DNA of 12,053 nucleotides from Triangularia verruculosa (GCA_033296885.1 MU864140.1:1-12053); one strand, 5' to 3'; counted from the stretch's first letter, positions 1 to 9,052 are shown. The notes: a model not told the origin generated them from the sequence alone. Numbers and translations: made by a program.

Positions 1-207
1 CGCCCCGGAGTCTCGGATCACTTCAGGGAGCCGCACCCGGAGCCGCACCTGGAGCCGCACCCGGAGCCTCTGGGCACCTCAGTGAGCCGCAGCTCTCGGA
101 GCCCATGACTCAGTGAACACTGTTGAATTTTCTAAGCCATTGAAGCCCTATATTCCATAGAGCTTAAACACACTGTAAAATCCACAAACAAATGCTGTAT
201 TTCAACA
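1..207 (-). repeat. 3' LTR of element 1, partial (U3 start only)
   Basis: Bases 1-207 align without gaps to 5762-5968, with three differences: T/C at 96 vs 5857, A/G at 150 vs 5911, A/G at 161 vs 5922. All three are transitions. It ends in TATTTCAACA, the mirror of the other LTR end. On the minus strand this is the beginning of U3. The rest of this LTR, and the left target-site duplication, lie outside the window. Confidence 0.93.
28..69. repeat. 12-bp tandem repeat in U3 (3.5 copies), 3' LTR
   Basis: Three units of GAGCCGCACCCG (the middle one ends in TG) start at 28, 40 and 52, followed by a partial GAGCCT. It is GC-rich and lies in U3, where short repeats often hold enhancer-like sites. 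No binding factor can be named from sequence. Confidence 0.85.
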
Positions 208-215
208 CCCCCTCT
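208..215 (-). other. Polypurine tract of element 1
   Basis: The minus strand reads AGAGGGGG directly before the TG of the 3' LTR. In LTR retrotransposons such a tract resists RNase H and primes plus-strand DNA synthesis. It lies 22 bp beyond the natural gag-pol stop (238-240). Confidence 0.8.
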
Positions 216-237
216 ACAGCTGCAGTGCGTGGCACCG

Positions 238-3200
238 CTAGAAGGGCTTGGAGAGGTTCAACAGTGAGGTGAACCTGCTGAAAAGGGTGGCTGATAGGGC
301 CTTAGTTAAGCCGTCAGCCGGCATATCCTCTGTAGGCAAGTAGGTTACAGTGATAACCCCGCTAGCCACAGCTTCCTTAACCCCGAAAAAGTGGATGAGG
401 GTATGTTTGGTTCGACGATTGTGCTTATCGCTATGTACCGTAGCTATGGCGCCTTCGTTGTCACACAACAGGGGTGTAGGACCTATAATAGGTCTTCTGA
501 GCTCCTGAAAAAGGCCCCTAAGCCACATTGCTTCTCTAAGGCCCTCCATAATCCCAGTGTACTCGGCTTCCAAGGTGCTGAAGGAGACTGTAGAAGCCTT
601 CTTTAACTTCTAACTAATAGGTCCTCCGGCTAACAGGAAAACCCAACCGTAGGTGGATTTAGCTGATTCCTCACACCCTGCCCAGTCACTATCAGAGCAC
701 CCTACAGGTTACAAATTACTATTGGTCCCGTAGCTAACAGCCAAATCCAGGTGTGAGTATAGGTAGGAAAGCAGTGATTTTAAAGCTTTTAGGTGGGTTT
801 CAGTGGGTGACTTCAGGTGACTGGAAAGCCACTGGATGGCAAAGGCTACTTCGGGCTTTGTTTGGACCATAGCGTACATAGCAGTGCCCACAAGCTATTA
901 GAATAAGTGGGTGTTACTGTAATTACAGGGGATTCCAGGTTTATTGTTTTTACCAGTAATGCCAGGGCTGAGGGGGAGAGCGGTGAACTTAGTACTGATG
1001 CCGAAGTACTTGACAGCCTCTGTAATATAGGCCGATTGGTGGATCCAGAGGCGCCGTTGAGGCCTATTTCGTTCAATTTAAACACCCAGGAAATAGCGGG
1101 CAGGGCCGAGGTCTTCGATATCGTAGTGCTCTCCCATAGCCTTCTTCAGGGCCTGGAGCCGTAAGGTCTCAGGGCCTGTGAGCAAGCAGTCGTCGACGTA
1201 GCTGATAATGAAAATCCTGTATTCCGGGTGGAAATAAGTAGCCGAGTCAGAGATCAGAGCGCTGAAGCCAAGGCTTTTAGCCATTACAAGGACCTTCTAT
1301 TGCCAAAGGTAGGAGGCCTGCTTCAGGCCGTACAAAGACTTCTTCAGAAGGATGACCTGGTCTTCAGTGGGGTCCCAACCGGCTGCCTTCAGCAGTGTTG
1401 TAGCAGTCGAAGTACTGTGGGAAAACTCAGCTAGGCCCTGTGGAATTTCAATATAAATATCGAAATCGGTCTCTGAGTTTAGAAAGGCTCCCACAAAGTC
1501 AACCTGCTCAATATCCCAGTCAAATACAGCTGCCAGAGCTAGTACAATCCTCCAAGTGGGAGGGCCTGTGGTGGAAGCGTAGGTCTTCTCAAAGTCGATT
1601 CCAAAGGCCTGTTGGAATCCTCGGGCAACTAACCGGGCCTTGTACTTCACTGTAATACCCTGTGGGTCCTTCTTATCCTTAAAGACCCAGCGGCTCGTAA
1701 TAAGCTTCTTCTTAGCTTATAAGCGTTGAACGAAATAGAAGGTTTTGGTTGTGAGTAGTTAACTGAGTTCAGTGAATATAGCCTGTAGCCATTGATCCTT
1801 TTCAGGGTACTTCAAGGCTTGCTTGAAGGTGTTAGGCTCTGTGGAATAGCACTCTACAACGCCGGCTGCCAAATAGGCTATCAGCTCACTACAATCCATA
1901 TCATCCACAGGCTTGAATTCCTCACGTTACTTCTGTAAGGCCTGGGGAAGAGGGATCTCAATGGTAGTAGAGGGTTCTATGGGTGTTGGCAGTGCTGGTT
2001 AAGGTGCTGGAGAAATAGGTGTTAGTAGAAGGGAAGGACCCTGTACAGGGATTTCAAGGGTATCAATAACAGGGGGTTCAGGAGCCGAGGTAACAGGAGC
2101 CGAGGTAACTACATCCCCCTCTATTTCATCGAATCGATCCAGGATTTCCAGTGGCTCAGTAATACTTCCAAGGCTTATTACCTGGGCCAGTAGGTCTTCG
2201 TAGAACTTGACAAAACTGGTTTTAATGACCTTATTAAGACCCAAATAAACTAGGTAGGTTTGGTGACCTAAGACGGCTATAAGCCTTCCTTCAGTTCCTC
2301 GGGGGGCAAGCTTTAAGCTTATTACCCGGTCTTCGACAGGGATATACACTGTGACCTTAGAGCCAACCGCCCTGTATTTGGAGAGGTTCGGTTGGTGTGG
2401 TGCCTGGGAGGGAAGCAATTCATCGAGGAAGGCCTGAAAAGGCGTGAGGTCCCTGGAAGTCTGGGCGGTTTGGTTAATAATATCTACCAAAGGAACAACC
2501 ACGTACCCCCATAGAGTAGTTGGGAGCCCTGATGCCAAAATGGTAGCCCTAAGGCGTTCTAAAATCACCCGAATAGAGCGTTCTGCTAGACCGTTTTGAT
2601 TGGGAGTCCTAGGGCTTAAAGTACTGAAACCAATACCCTTTTCAGTGAAGTACGGGCCTAAGGGAAGCATTTCCGTACCTCCGTCGTAGTGGAAGTGGCC
2701 CGGATACCGGTGATAAGTATTGTTAAAGCCTTCAAACAGTAAGCGAATCACTATAACTACGTCGTCCTTAGTACTTAGGAGCCTAAAGAACCGGAAGCGG
2801 GTTTTTCGATCCACTAAAACAAGCCCGTAGGGAGTCTTTTGCAGTGGAATAGGCTTAATACCAACGATATCCCCCTCTAGCCGAGCCAGGGCAAAAGGAG
2901 GGTCCTAAACAGGTGTTTTAGAAGGCCTCCGGAGGATTTTAGCAGTGTCACAGCTCTTACAGACCAAGTCCCCAGGCCTAAGCTTGTGAAGATTAGGCAT
3001 ACCTTCAGTAAGCAGAGCAGTCTTCTTTAGCAGGTCAAGGCCTATATAACCGAGGCGGATATACCAAAGCATCGCTGATCGAAGTAAAGCCGGTGAGAGC
3101 CCCCTGTGGTTACTCACCCCCTCTGGAAGTTCAGGGGCTTGAGGGACCCCCTCTGGAATTCCAGAGGGTACGGGGGTAGTGGGTTAAGCGCTATAGGCGT

Positions 3201-4956
3201 ACCAGTGGGATTATTGAGGCTTAGAGTGTCCTTTTTGGCTAAGGAAGAACCCTGCCCTTTTGAAATCTAGTAGGGCGATGAGGTTCCGGTTAAAATCAGT
3301 AAGTTTTTGGCCATATAGTGCTCCACCGGCCTGGTATAGGCGGTCACCACTAACAATATTCAGTGGAAAAGAGGGAATATAGTAGGTATTAGTAAAGCTA
3401 ATTGCTGAAAATTTAAGCTTTCCTCCGTATAAGCCAATATAAAATTGCAATTTTACAGTACCTTTACCGGTGATTCTCACTAGGCCACCCCCTATAGTTA
3501 GGGGTTTAACCTTAATAGTAGTGAGGTCGGTAAACAGGCCCTTATCGTTACAAATATAAACAGTTAACCCGGTATCGAAAAGCTAAGCTCCTTTTAGGTC
3601 CTAGTTAGCGTAGGTTGCCGGGTTAATAGGTGTTGAATCAGGGGTCTCAGGCAATGGTGGTGCCGGTAGTTGAGCGAGGTTACAGTAGCCACAGGTAGGT
3701 GGTGTAGGAGCCTAGGGATCTAGCTGATCAGGGGGTTCACCACTGTAAAGCCCAGTTTACAGGTCGAAGCCCACTACAAAAGAGATATCCTTGGGCTCTT
3801 TGGAAGGCTCGGTGGATTTAGGGGACTCAGAGGCTTCCTTAGCCTTACCTCTGCCCTTGCCTTTCTTCTTAAAACCCTTAGATTCAGTAGTAAGAGAGCG
3901 TAAGTGCAGTGTAGCCAGGGCTCGAACAGCCGTAGTGGTAGAATTACAGGTCTCAACGAGGAGCTCTGCCTGTAAAAACTCCAGTGTAGAGTACCGAGCG
4001 TAGCCGAAATTGTGCTCGTTTTGGCGAATGAGGGCCCTGGAACGCTTACACCATAGTGGAAAGCTCTCTTCCAGGGAGCTCAAGTAGTAGTTTACTTAGT
4101 CAACCCCCTAAATAGCAACCCCTATCCCTCTAAGCCTAGAAATTAGGGTATTGAACTTAGCGTTATATTCAACAACGCCCACTAAACCATCGAATTTTAC
4201 AGCGTGGTAGGCCCTATAAAGTTCATCCCGTAAGATGGCCTGGGCAGGAGCGTATTGGGCTTATAGGCGTTCAAGAATAAGCGCTGGGCAGCCTTCGGCT
4301 TCAATAGTGAGCAGTAGGCTGGCCTTAAGGGTATTCCGGATAGTGAGAAGAAGAAAGGCCTTCAGTTCATCAGATAGGCCTTGAATAGTAATCCGGGGCT
4401 TATTCAGGAAGCTTAGTAGGCCTAAAACCCTCATTTAAATAGTGAGGGCTTAGTACCAAGCTCGCCAGTTCTCAGGGCCTTCAAGCTTCTGGTCCTCGGT
4501 AAGGGTAATCACCTATTTACTAAGCTCCCTCACTGAGAGAATAGTAGGCAGTAAGGTAATAGGGCTTATATTAGGTGCCGAAGCCGAGGCAGTTGCCGAG
4601 ATAAAAGGGTCGGTAGATATTGGATCAGTGGAAGAAGTGGAAGCTGGTGCTACTGGTGAATTATAAGGTGGTGAAAAGCCACCCGGGGTAGGCCGGTTCG
4701 CTGTAGGCCGGCTTACAGTGCTGAATTCGTCGATACGGCTGTTGATTTAGTTAACTTCAGCACTAAGGGCGTTAAATTGGTCTTCGATCCCACTAATACG
4801 GGCACCTAATTCAGCCCTAAGGGTAGTAAACTAAGCGTTAGAGTAGGTCTAGAACCGCACAAACAGTTCATTAAGCTCAGGGGTCATTGCTAAGCCTTAA
4901 GACTACTGGGGGTATCCTAAGCCACCCGGGGAATCAGTCATCTCTTCATCTTCCAT
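238..4956 (-). pseudogene. Copia gag-pol polyprotein, broken by 28 in-frame stops
   Basis: The frame runs from ATG at 4956-4954 to a TAG at 240-238, 1,572 codons, with no frameshift. ATG was chosen because it opens the frame that carries every domain. Order: gag with a basic tail (GFKKKGKGRGKAK; I see no intact CCHC knuckle); protease LFDTG, DTG at residues 461-463; integrase zinc finger at 632-669; integrase core D696, D758, E792; reverse transcriptase with D1153 and YVDD 1253-1256; RNase H with D1422, EAEY 1463-1466 and D1499. Stops (plus-strand left base): 610, 709, 895, 898, 1078, 1297, 1717, 1759, 1927, 1999, 2905, 3184, 3211, 3583, 3601, 3712, 3757, 4096, 4108, 4261, 4435, 4450, 4513, 4747, 4831, 4849, 4897, 4903. 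There are 16 TAA, 12 TAG and no TGA. The integrase zinc finger has Tyr at both His positions (632, 637). The longest clear stretch (2002-2904) holds the integrase core. Copia identity is near certain; no intact protein can be made. Confidence 0.95.
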
Positions 4957-5037
4957 AGTGGAAAAGTAAAGGCCTAGAGGGAAGAAATAGCACTAAAAAG
5001 TATATTATAACGCTGTTTCCAGGTCTTTTAAAATAAG

Positions 5038-5293
5038 TGTCTCGCAGGCCTATATAATGTAGGCCTACGCTGGGAACCGAAGATATGGTGTCTCGCAGGT
5101 CTTATATAATATTGACCTGCGCTGGGAACCGAAGATATGGTGTCTTGCAGGTCTGTATGATGTTGACCTGCGCTGGGAACCGAAGATATGGTGTCTCGTA
5201 GGTCTGTATGATGTAGACCTACGCTGGGAACCGAAGATATAGTGTCTCGCAGGTCTGTATAATATAGACCTGCACTGGGAACCGAGGATATAG
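5038..5293 (-). repeat. Five-copy 51/52-bp tandem repeat, each unit with a hairpin
   Basis: Units start at 5038, 5089, 5141, 5192 and 5243 (lengths 51, 52, 51, 51, 51). Each contains an inverted repeat followed by CGCTGGGAACCGAAGATAT or a near copy. Stem arms: unit 1 AGGCCTA/TAGGCCT; unit 2 CGCAGGTC/GACCTGCG; unit 3 GCAGGTC/GACCTGC; unit 4 CGTAGGTCT/AGACCTACG; unit 5 GCAGGTCT/AGACCTGC. Unit 4 changes C to T in one arm and G to A in its partner; unit 1 changes T to C and A to G at another pair. The spacer after the hairpin is nearly constant. It is too close-packed and too imperfect for a CRISPR array, and it lies inside the retrotransposon leader. Confidence 0.93.
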
Positions 5294-5352
5294 GTTATTG
5301 CGAGTGCTGCAAAGCAAAGAAATTCACCCAGGCAATAGAAGCCCGGGCTCAT
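5065..5352 (-). other. Upstream reading frame starting in the primer binding site (95 codons)
   Basis: The ATG is the one formed by the complement of the initiator anticodon in the primer binding site. The frame then crosses the repeat array and, because the unit is 17 codons, repeats a peptide of the type IFGSQRRSTSYRP three to four times. The 52-bp second unit shifts the phase, and the frame ends at a TAG in unit 1. It is in phase with gag, but stops separate the two. I see no similarity to a known protein. It may be a by-product of the repeats, or an upstream ORF that affects gag translation. Confidence 0.35.
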
Positions 5353-5356
5353 AACC
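5338..5356 (-). other. Primer binding site of element 1, half-initiator-tRNA-Met type
   Basis: The plus strand reads GAAGCCCGGGCTCATAACC right up to the LTR. Its last 12 bases, GGGCTCATAACC, match the anticodon arm of eukaryotic initiator tRNA-Met (anticodon CAT) and not the tRNA 3' end. This is the known copia arrangement, in which a 5' half of initiator tRNA, ending near position 39, primes reverse transcription. Confidence 0.88.
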
Positions 5357-5968
5357 TGTTGAAATAGGTACTATTAAGGCCTGCAAGTACAGGGCTTTGA
5401 TAGCTATCGGCGCAGTCCACTAAAAGTGAGGAAGACTTTAACGGCAGCATACGACAGTGGGCGGGCACTGAAGGAAGATATATTGCAGGGAGCGGCGCCC
5501 TGCAAATACAGAAGGTTATCACTGCAACTAAGGCTTGTAAGGCACTGAAATAGATGTGGTGAACCAGTATATTGATTGAACTTAAAGGAAAGAAACTATC
5601 ACAGTAAACAGGGCTTGTTGCCGAGTTCTTATAGGCCTTCGGTCTTCCAATTGCTTCCCGGGGCGCTCACCGGAGTGCTCCCCAAACTCGTTGAGAGCGC
5701 TAACCCACAAGGCACGTGGCGCCACCGTTTGACTACTGCATGGCACTGGGCTAGCGCCCTGCGCCCCGGAGTCTCGGATCACTTCAGGGAGCCGCACCCG
5801 GAGCCGCACCTGGAGCCGCACCCGGAGCCTCTGGGCACCTCAGTGAGCCGCAGCTCCCGGAGCCCATGACTCAGTGAACACTGTTGAATTTTCTAAGCCA
5901 TTGAAGCCCTGTATTCCATAGGGCTTAAACACACTGTAAAATCCACAAACAAATGCTGTATTTCAACA
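5357..5968 (-). repeat. 5' LTR of element 1, complete (612 bp)
   Basis: The ends are TGTTGAAATA at 5357 and TATTTCAACA at 5968, a perfect 10-bp terminal inverted repeat with the TG...CA of LTRs. The left edge abuts the primer binding site, and the right edge abuts element 2 coding DNA. The part overlapping the 3' LTR is 204/207 identical. A weak TATA-like AATATATC on the minus strand at 5484-5477 could set transcription start, at low confidence. Many CpA sites remain in the 207 bp seen twice, unlike the damaged coding region. The 97-codon plus-strand frame here (5576-5869) is antisense to the LTR and mostly encodes the U3 repeats, so I do not call it a gene. Confidence 0.95.
5789..5830. repeat. 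12-bp tandem repeat in U3 (3.5 copies), 5' LTR
   Basis: This is the same GAGCCGCACCCG array as at 28-69, with the same variant middle unit. Its copy number is unchanged between the two LTRs, as expected if both were made in one reverse-transcription event. Confidence 0.85.
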
Positions 5969-8940
5969 GAGGGTAATAGTTCTTCCTCTGTAGAAGGTGC
6001 TGTGGGCTCTTTAGTCTCTTCGGCTTTAGGGAGTTGCAGGGTGCTTGTAGGGCTCCGAGGGCCTTGTAGGTGAGGCTTGAAGTTCTCGTAGAATTTGACG
6101 AAGGGAGTTTGGATTACCTGCCGTTGGCCGAGCTACACTAGGTAGGTTTGGTGACCTAGGACTGCTAGTAGCTGTCCTTTAGTGCCTCTGGGTAGTAGTT
6201 TCTGCCCTGTAGGACGCTTTTTAGGGGGTATAAGTACTGTAACTTCAGTGCCAATAGCTTTGTAGTATTGAAGGTTAGAGATGTATAGTGCTTGAGAGGG
6301 CACTAATTCGTCAAGGAAGAGCTAGTAGGGAGTAAGCTTTCGAGTAGAATTCGTAGTGCGGTTAATTAACTCTACTATAGAGCCTATGGTATAGTACTAG
6401 AGAGTTGGAGGAAGTTTAGAGGTTATGAGGGTAGCCCTAAGGCGGTCTAAGACTACCCGTATTGACTGTTCTGCTAGGCCGTTTTGGTGGTGGGCGTAGG
6501 GGCTTGATTTACTGAAGGTAATACCTTTTTTAGCGAGGTAGGGCAGTAAGGCTCTAATTTCCTTACCCCCGTTGTAGTGAAACTGGGCTGGGTACCGCTT
6601 ATAGGTATTGTATAAGGCTTCTATAGCGGACCGAGCTTCCGTAGCGGCTTCGTCTTTGGATTTCAGAAGCTTTACTATCCTGAAGCGGGTCTTCCGATCT
6701 ACTAGAATAAGGCCGTAAGGCCTATTGTTTAGTGGCGTAGGGCGGATAATAAATATATCCCCCTTTAGCCGACCTAAGGCCAGTGGTGGATTAATTATAG
6801 GCCGTTTAGAAGGCTTCCGTAGTATATTTGCTGTATTACAACTTCTGTAGGCCAGGTCTTCAGGGCGTATCTTCTGGAGGTTAGGTATGTCTTTGGTAAT
6901 TAAGGTAGTCTTTTTCAGAAGGTCTAGGCCGATATGCCTTAGTCTGACGTGCTAGAGCTGGGCGGCCTGGATGAGCGCTTTAGAGGGTCTTTTTAGCGTA
7001 GTGGTAAGTGCGGGAGCCACTGGAGGCTCTGATACCCCCTTTGGAAGTTCTGAGTTTTCAGGGGTATTTAGGGGTTCAGGGGTAGACCCACTATTCAGAG
7101 GTTCAGGGGCTTCTCGAGCTTTACTGTTATTACTGTTTTTAGTAGTATAATAGTGCTACGTAGATCCATAGGTTAGTGGTTGACGGGAGGCAGTTTTGGC
7201 GTTATTTACGCCTTTAGTAGTGAAGAAAAAGCCGTTTTTCTGGAAGTTTAGTAGTGCTAATAGTTTCCGAGACGCCGTATATAGCTTTTCTTTTATTATT
7301 GTACCCCTTAAGGTATAGAGTTTATAACTATTTACTATATTTAGTAGAAAGCCTGGAATATAGAGGGTCTTTTGAAGGGTGATAGAGCTATAGACTGCTA
7401 TATTATCGTCTTTGAACCTAGTAAGGAATTCAACTTTTATAGTGCCTATGCCCTGTGGCTTGACGGGGCTACCGCCTATACCTACGGTTCCTAGTGAAGA
7501 AGAGAGCTATAGGTCTATAAAGAGGGCTTTATTGTTGTAGATATGTACTGTAGACCCTATATCGAAGAGCTATTGGTTGGAGGGTTTGTAGCTATAGTAG
7601 GTGAAATTAAAGTTTTTAGAAGGAGGTTCTAGATCGCTGTATTTTTCAGTAGTATTACTATTAAATATGGTGCTTAACTCGAGGTTATAGCTTATAGTAA
7701 AGGCTTCGTTGGTGGCTGAGTTTTTAGTAGGCTTTTCTACATCTTTAATATTAAAGGCCTTTTCTAGGGGTTCCTTCTTAGGCCTGTGGCCTTGGTACCC
7801 TCGCCGCTTGCCCTTTTACTTAGTAAGCTGGCTAGTAGGTTGGTTTAAGGACTTAAGGCTTTGATTTTCCTTAGTGGGAGTTTGAGAGGGCCGGTTACTA
7901 TTAGTAGGCTTATGGTTAGGCCTACGGTTGCACTTATAATTAGCTTATAGTACTAAGAGCCGCTGTGAAGTGGTTAAAGCCGTATTGCGAGTCTCGGCTA
8001 GTAGGTCCTCCTAAAAGTATAGTAGGTTTAGCTTTATAGGCTTACCTTCTATATTATAGAGCCACTGTTCTTGCTGTAGTAGGCCTCTATAGCGCTCTAC
8101 CCACTAGGAGAAGTGGCCTTCTAGTATGTTGAAATAGTAGTTGATTTGATTAATCTTAGCTATTTTAACGTCTAGGGCGCTCAGCCGGGCTGCGAAGGTA
8201 TTGAATTTGGCGTTGAAATCTACTATAGTGGTAGATCCGTTAAATCATAAGTAGTGGTATTCCCTATAGAGGAAGTCTCAGAGTACTAGCTGGGTGGGAG
8301 TGTACTATACTCTTAGGTGTTTATAGGCTACAGCGGGGTCGGTATCGAAGGCTATAGTGGAAAGTGGTCCCTCTCTTAGTGTATTTCGGAGGGTTAATAG
8401 TAAAGCAGCCTTCTGTAGATTAGTAAGTAGGCTACTAATCCGGTCTGGATCCTCTAGAAAGTTAGGGATTTATAGTACCCTAAACTGAATCGAGATAGCC
8501 TAGTACTACTATTGGTAGTTCTTAGGCCCTAAAAGGTACTGTTTTTTAGCGAGGTGTAGAGACTATTTGGCTAGCTCCTTCGTTGTAAGAGCGCTAAAGT
8601 CTATCGCCGAGTGCCCTAAGAGCCCTATAGAAGTAGAGGGCTTAGGGGTAGGCGTAGGGGGTTAAGGAGGTGGCTGCGGTTGCTGTTGTTATTCAGCTAT
8701 TAGGTTATATTCGAGTAGTGTAATTACCTGTTAAAACCGGTTCTCGAGGGTATTGATTTAAGCCTGTAAGCTTTGTAGGCTTAGGCTTAGGGGTGCTGAA
8801 GTAACGCTAGCCGAGTGGTCTATAGGTTGGTTGTGTTTAACTATGGTTGGTGAGGTTGTAGTGGGATAGCCTGTACTATAGTACTATTCCAGTGAGTAGT
8901 AGCCTGAAGTTCAGTGCTATAGGTCGTCGATCGGAGCGTA
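5969..8940 (-). pseudogene. Gag-protease-integrase part of element 2, broken and truncated
   Basis: One frame runs from about 8940 (start codon not recognisable; an ATG may have become ATA) to 5969, where element 1 cuts it. No frameshift is needed to follow it. Landmarks: a basic gag tail with KGKRRGYQG; protease LFDIGSTVHIY, where the DTG has become DIG (7561-7563 Asp); zinc finger HVRLRHIG with both His present, but with a stop just before (6952-6954) and Tyr for the first Cys (6847-6849); integrase core with GDIF, FHYNGG where the second Asp is Asn (6571-6573), and QNGLAE with Glu at 6469-6471. Stops in this frame include 6133, 6322, 6397, 6952, 7156, 7507, 7570, 7816, 7945, 8011, 8104, 8245, 8278, 8305, 8470, 8500, 8506, 8509, 8563, 8662, 8689, 8731 and 8758. 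Only 8245 and 8278 are TGA. It is not functional. Confidence 0.9.
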
Positions 8941-8963
8941 GAAGGCGCTAATCGGTGGTGGGT

Positions 8964-8984
8964 AGGTGCTGTAGTACAGCACCT
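8964..8984. repeat. Perfect 21-bp palindrome in element 2 leader
   Basis: Arms AGGTGCTGTA (8964-8973) and TACAGCACCT (8975-8984) surround a single G. Outside the arms, one change on the right (G to A on the minus strand) would have extended the stem as GCAGGT...ACCTGC, the same outer bases as the element 1 leader stems. It lies 80 bp inside the primer binding site, in the leader RNA. Confidence 0.8.
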
Positions 8985-9052
8985 GCGAACTGCCAGCGGT
9001 AGGTAGTGTAGTCGAGGTTCCGTAGGTCAGCTTCTGGGCCGTTTAGTTACCC

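Larger units (their letters stand above)
4957..5356 (-). other. Leader of element 1 between gag and the 5' LTR
   Basis: These 400 bp contain no part of gag-pol. They hold the primer binding site at the LTR edge, the five-copy hairpin array (5038-5293) and a short spacer to the gag ATG. A leader this long and structured fits a region that acts as RNA (primer annealing, packaging, translation control), but this is inferred. An upstream reading frame (5352-5065) starts at an ATG inside the primer binding site and is described separately. Confidence 0.75.
1..5968 (-). mobile_element. Ty1/copia LTR retrotransposon, element 1 (3' LTR cut by window edge)
   Basis: This is one complete minus-strand copia unit, except that its 3' LTR runs off the left edge. 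Seen directly: matching LTR ends at 207 and 5968, an AGAGGGGG polypurine tract next to the 3' LTR, a tRNA-type primer binding site next to the 5' LTR, and a gag-pol frame in copia order (protease, integrase, reverse transcriptase, RNase H). Internal DNA is 5,149 bp and the full LTR is 612 bp, so an intact unit would be about 6.4 kb, normal for fungal copia elements. It interrupts a second copia element at 5969. The coding frame has 28 stop codons, so it cannot move by itself. Whether a working sister copy exists elsewhere is unknown. Confidence 0.95.

Noticed and set aside
846..1085. Minus-strand 79-codon frame overlapping RNase H
   Set aside because: It is out of phase with gag-pol and has no motif; the in-phase reading gives the expected copia sequence.
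391..1655. Plus-strand frames of 68-85 codons opposite pol
   Set aside because: They are shadows of the minus-strand reverse transcriptase and RNase H, which carry conserved motifs in a single frame.
238..4956. Recoded stop codons (TAA/TAG read as Gln) giving a live 1,572-residue protein
   Set aside because: The absence of TGA and frameshifts made this tempting, but stops also fall at positions expected to be Trp (610; before LFDTG at 3583), normal CAA/CAG codons remain in the frame, and zinc-binding His have become Tyr. RIP explains all of these.
5038..5293. CRISPR-like array
   Set aside because: The whole 51-bp unit is repeated with no unique spacers, and it lies in a fungal retrotransposon leader.
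5576..5869. Plus-strand 97-codon frame in the 5' LTR with an EPHPEPHLEP repeat
   Set aside because: It has no ATG at its start (TTG), is antisense to U3, and the peptide repeat is only the 12-bp U3 tandem repeat read in frame.
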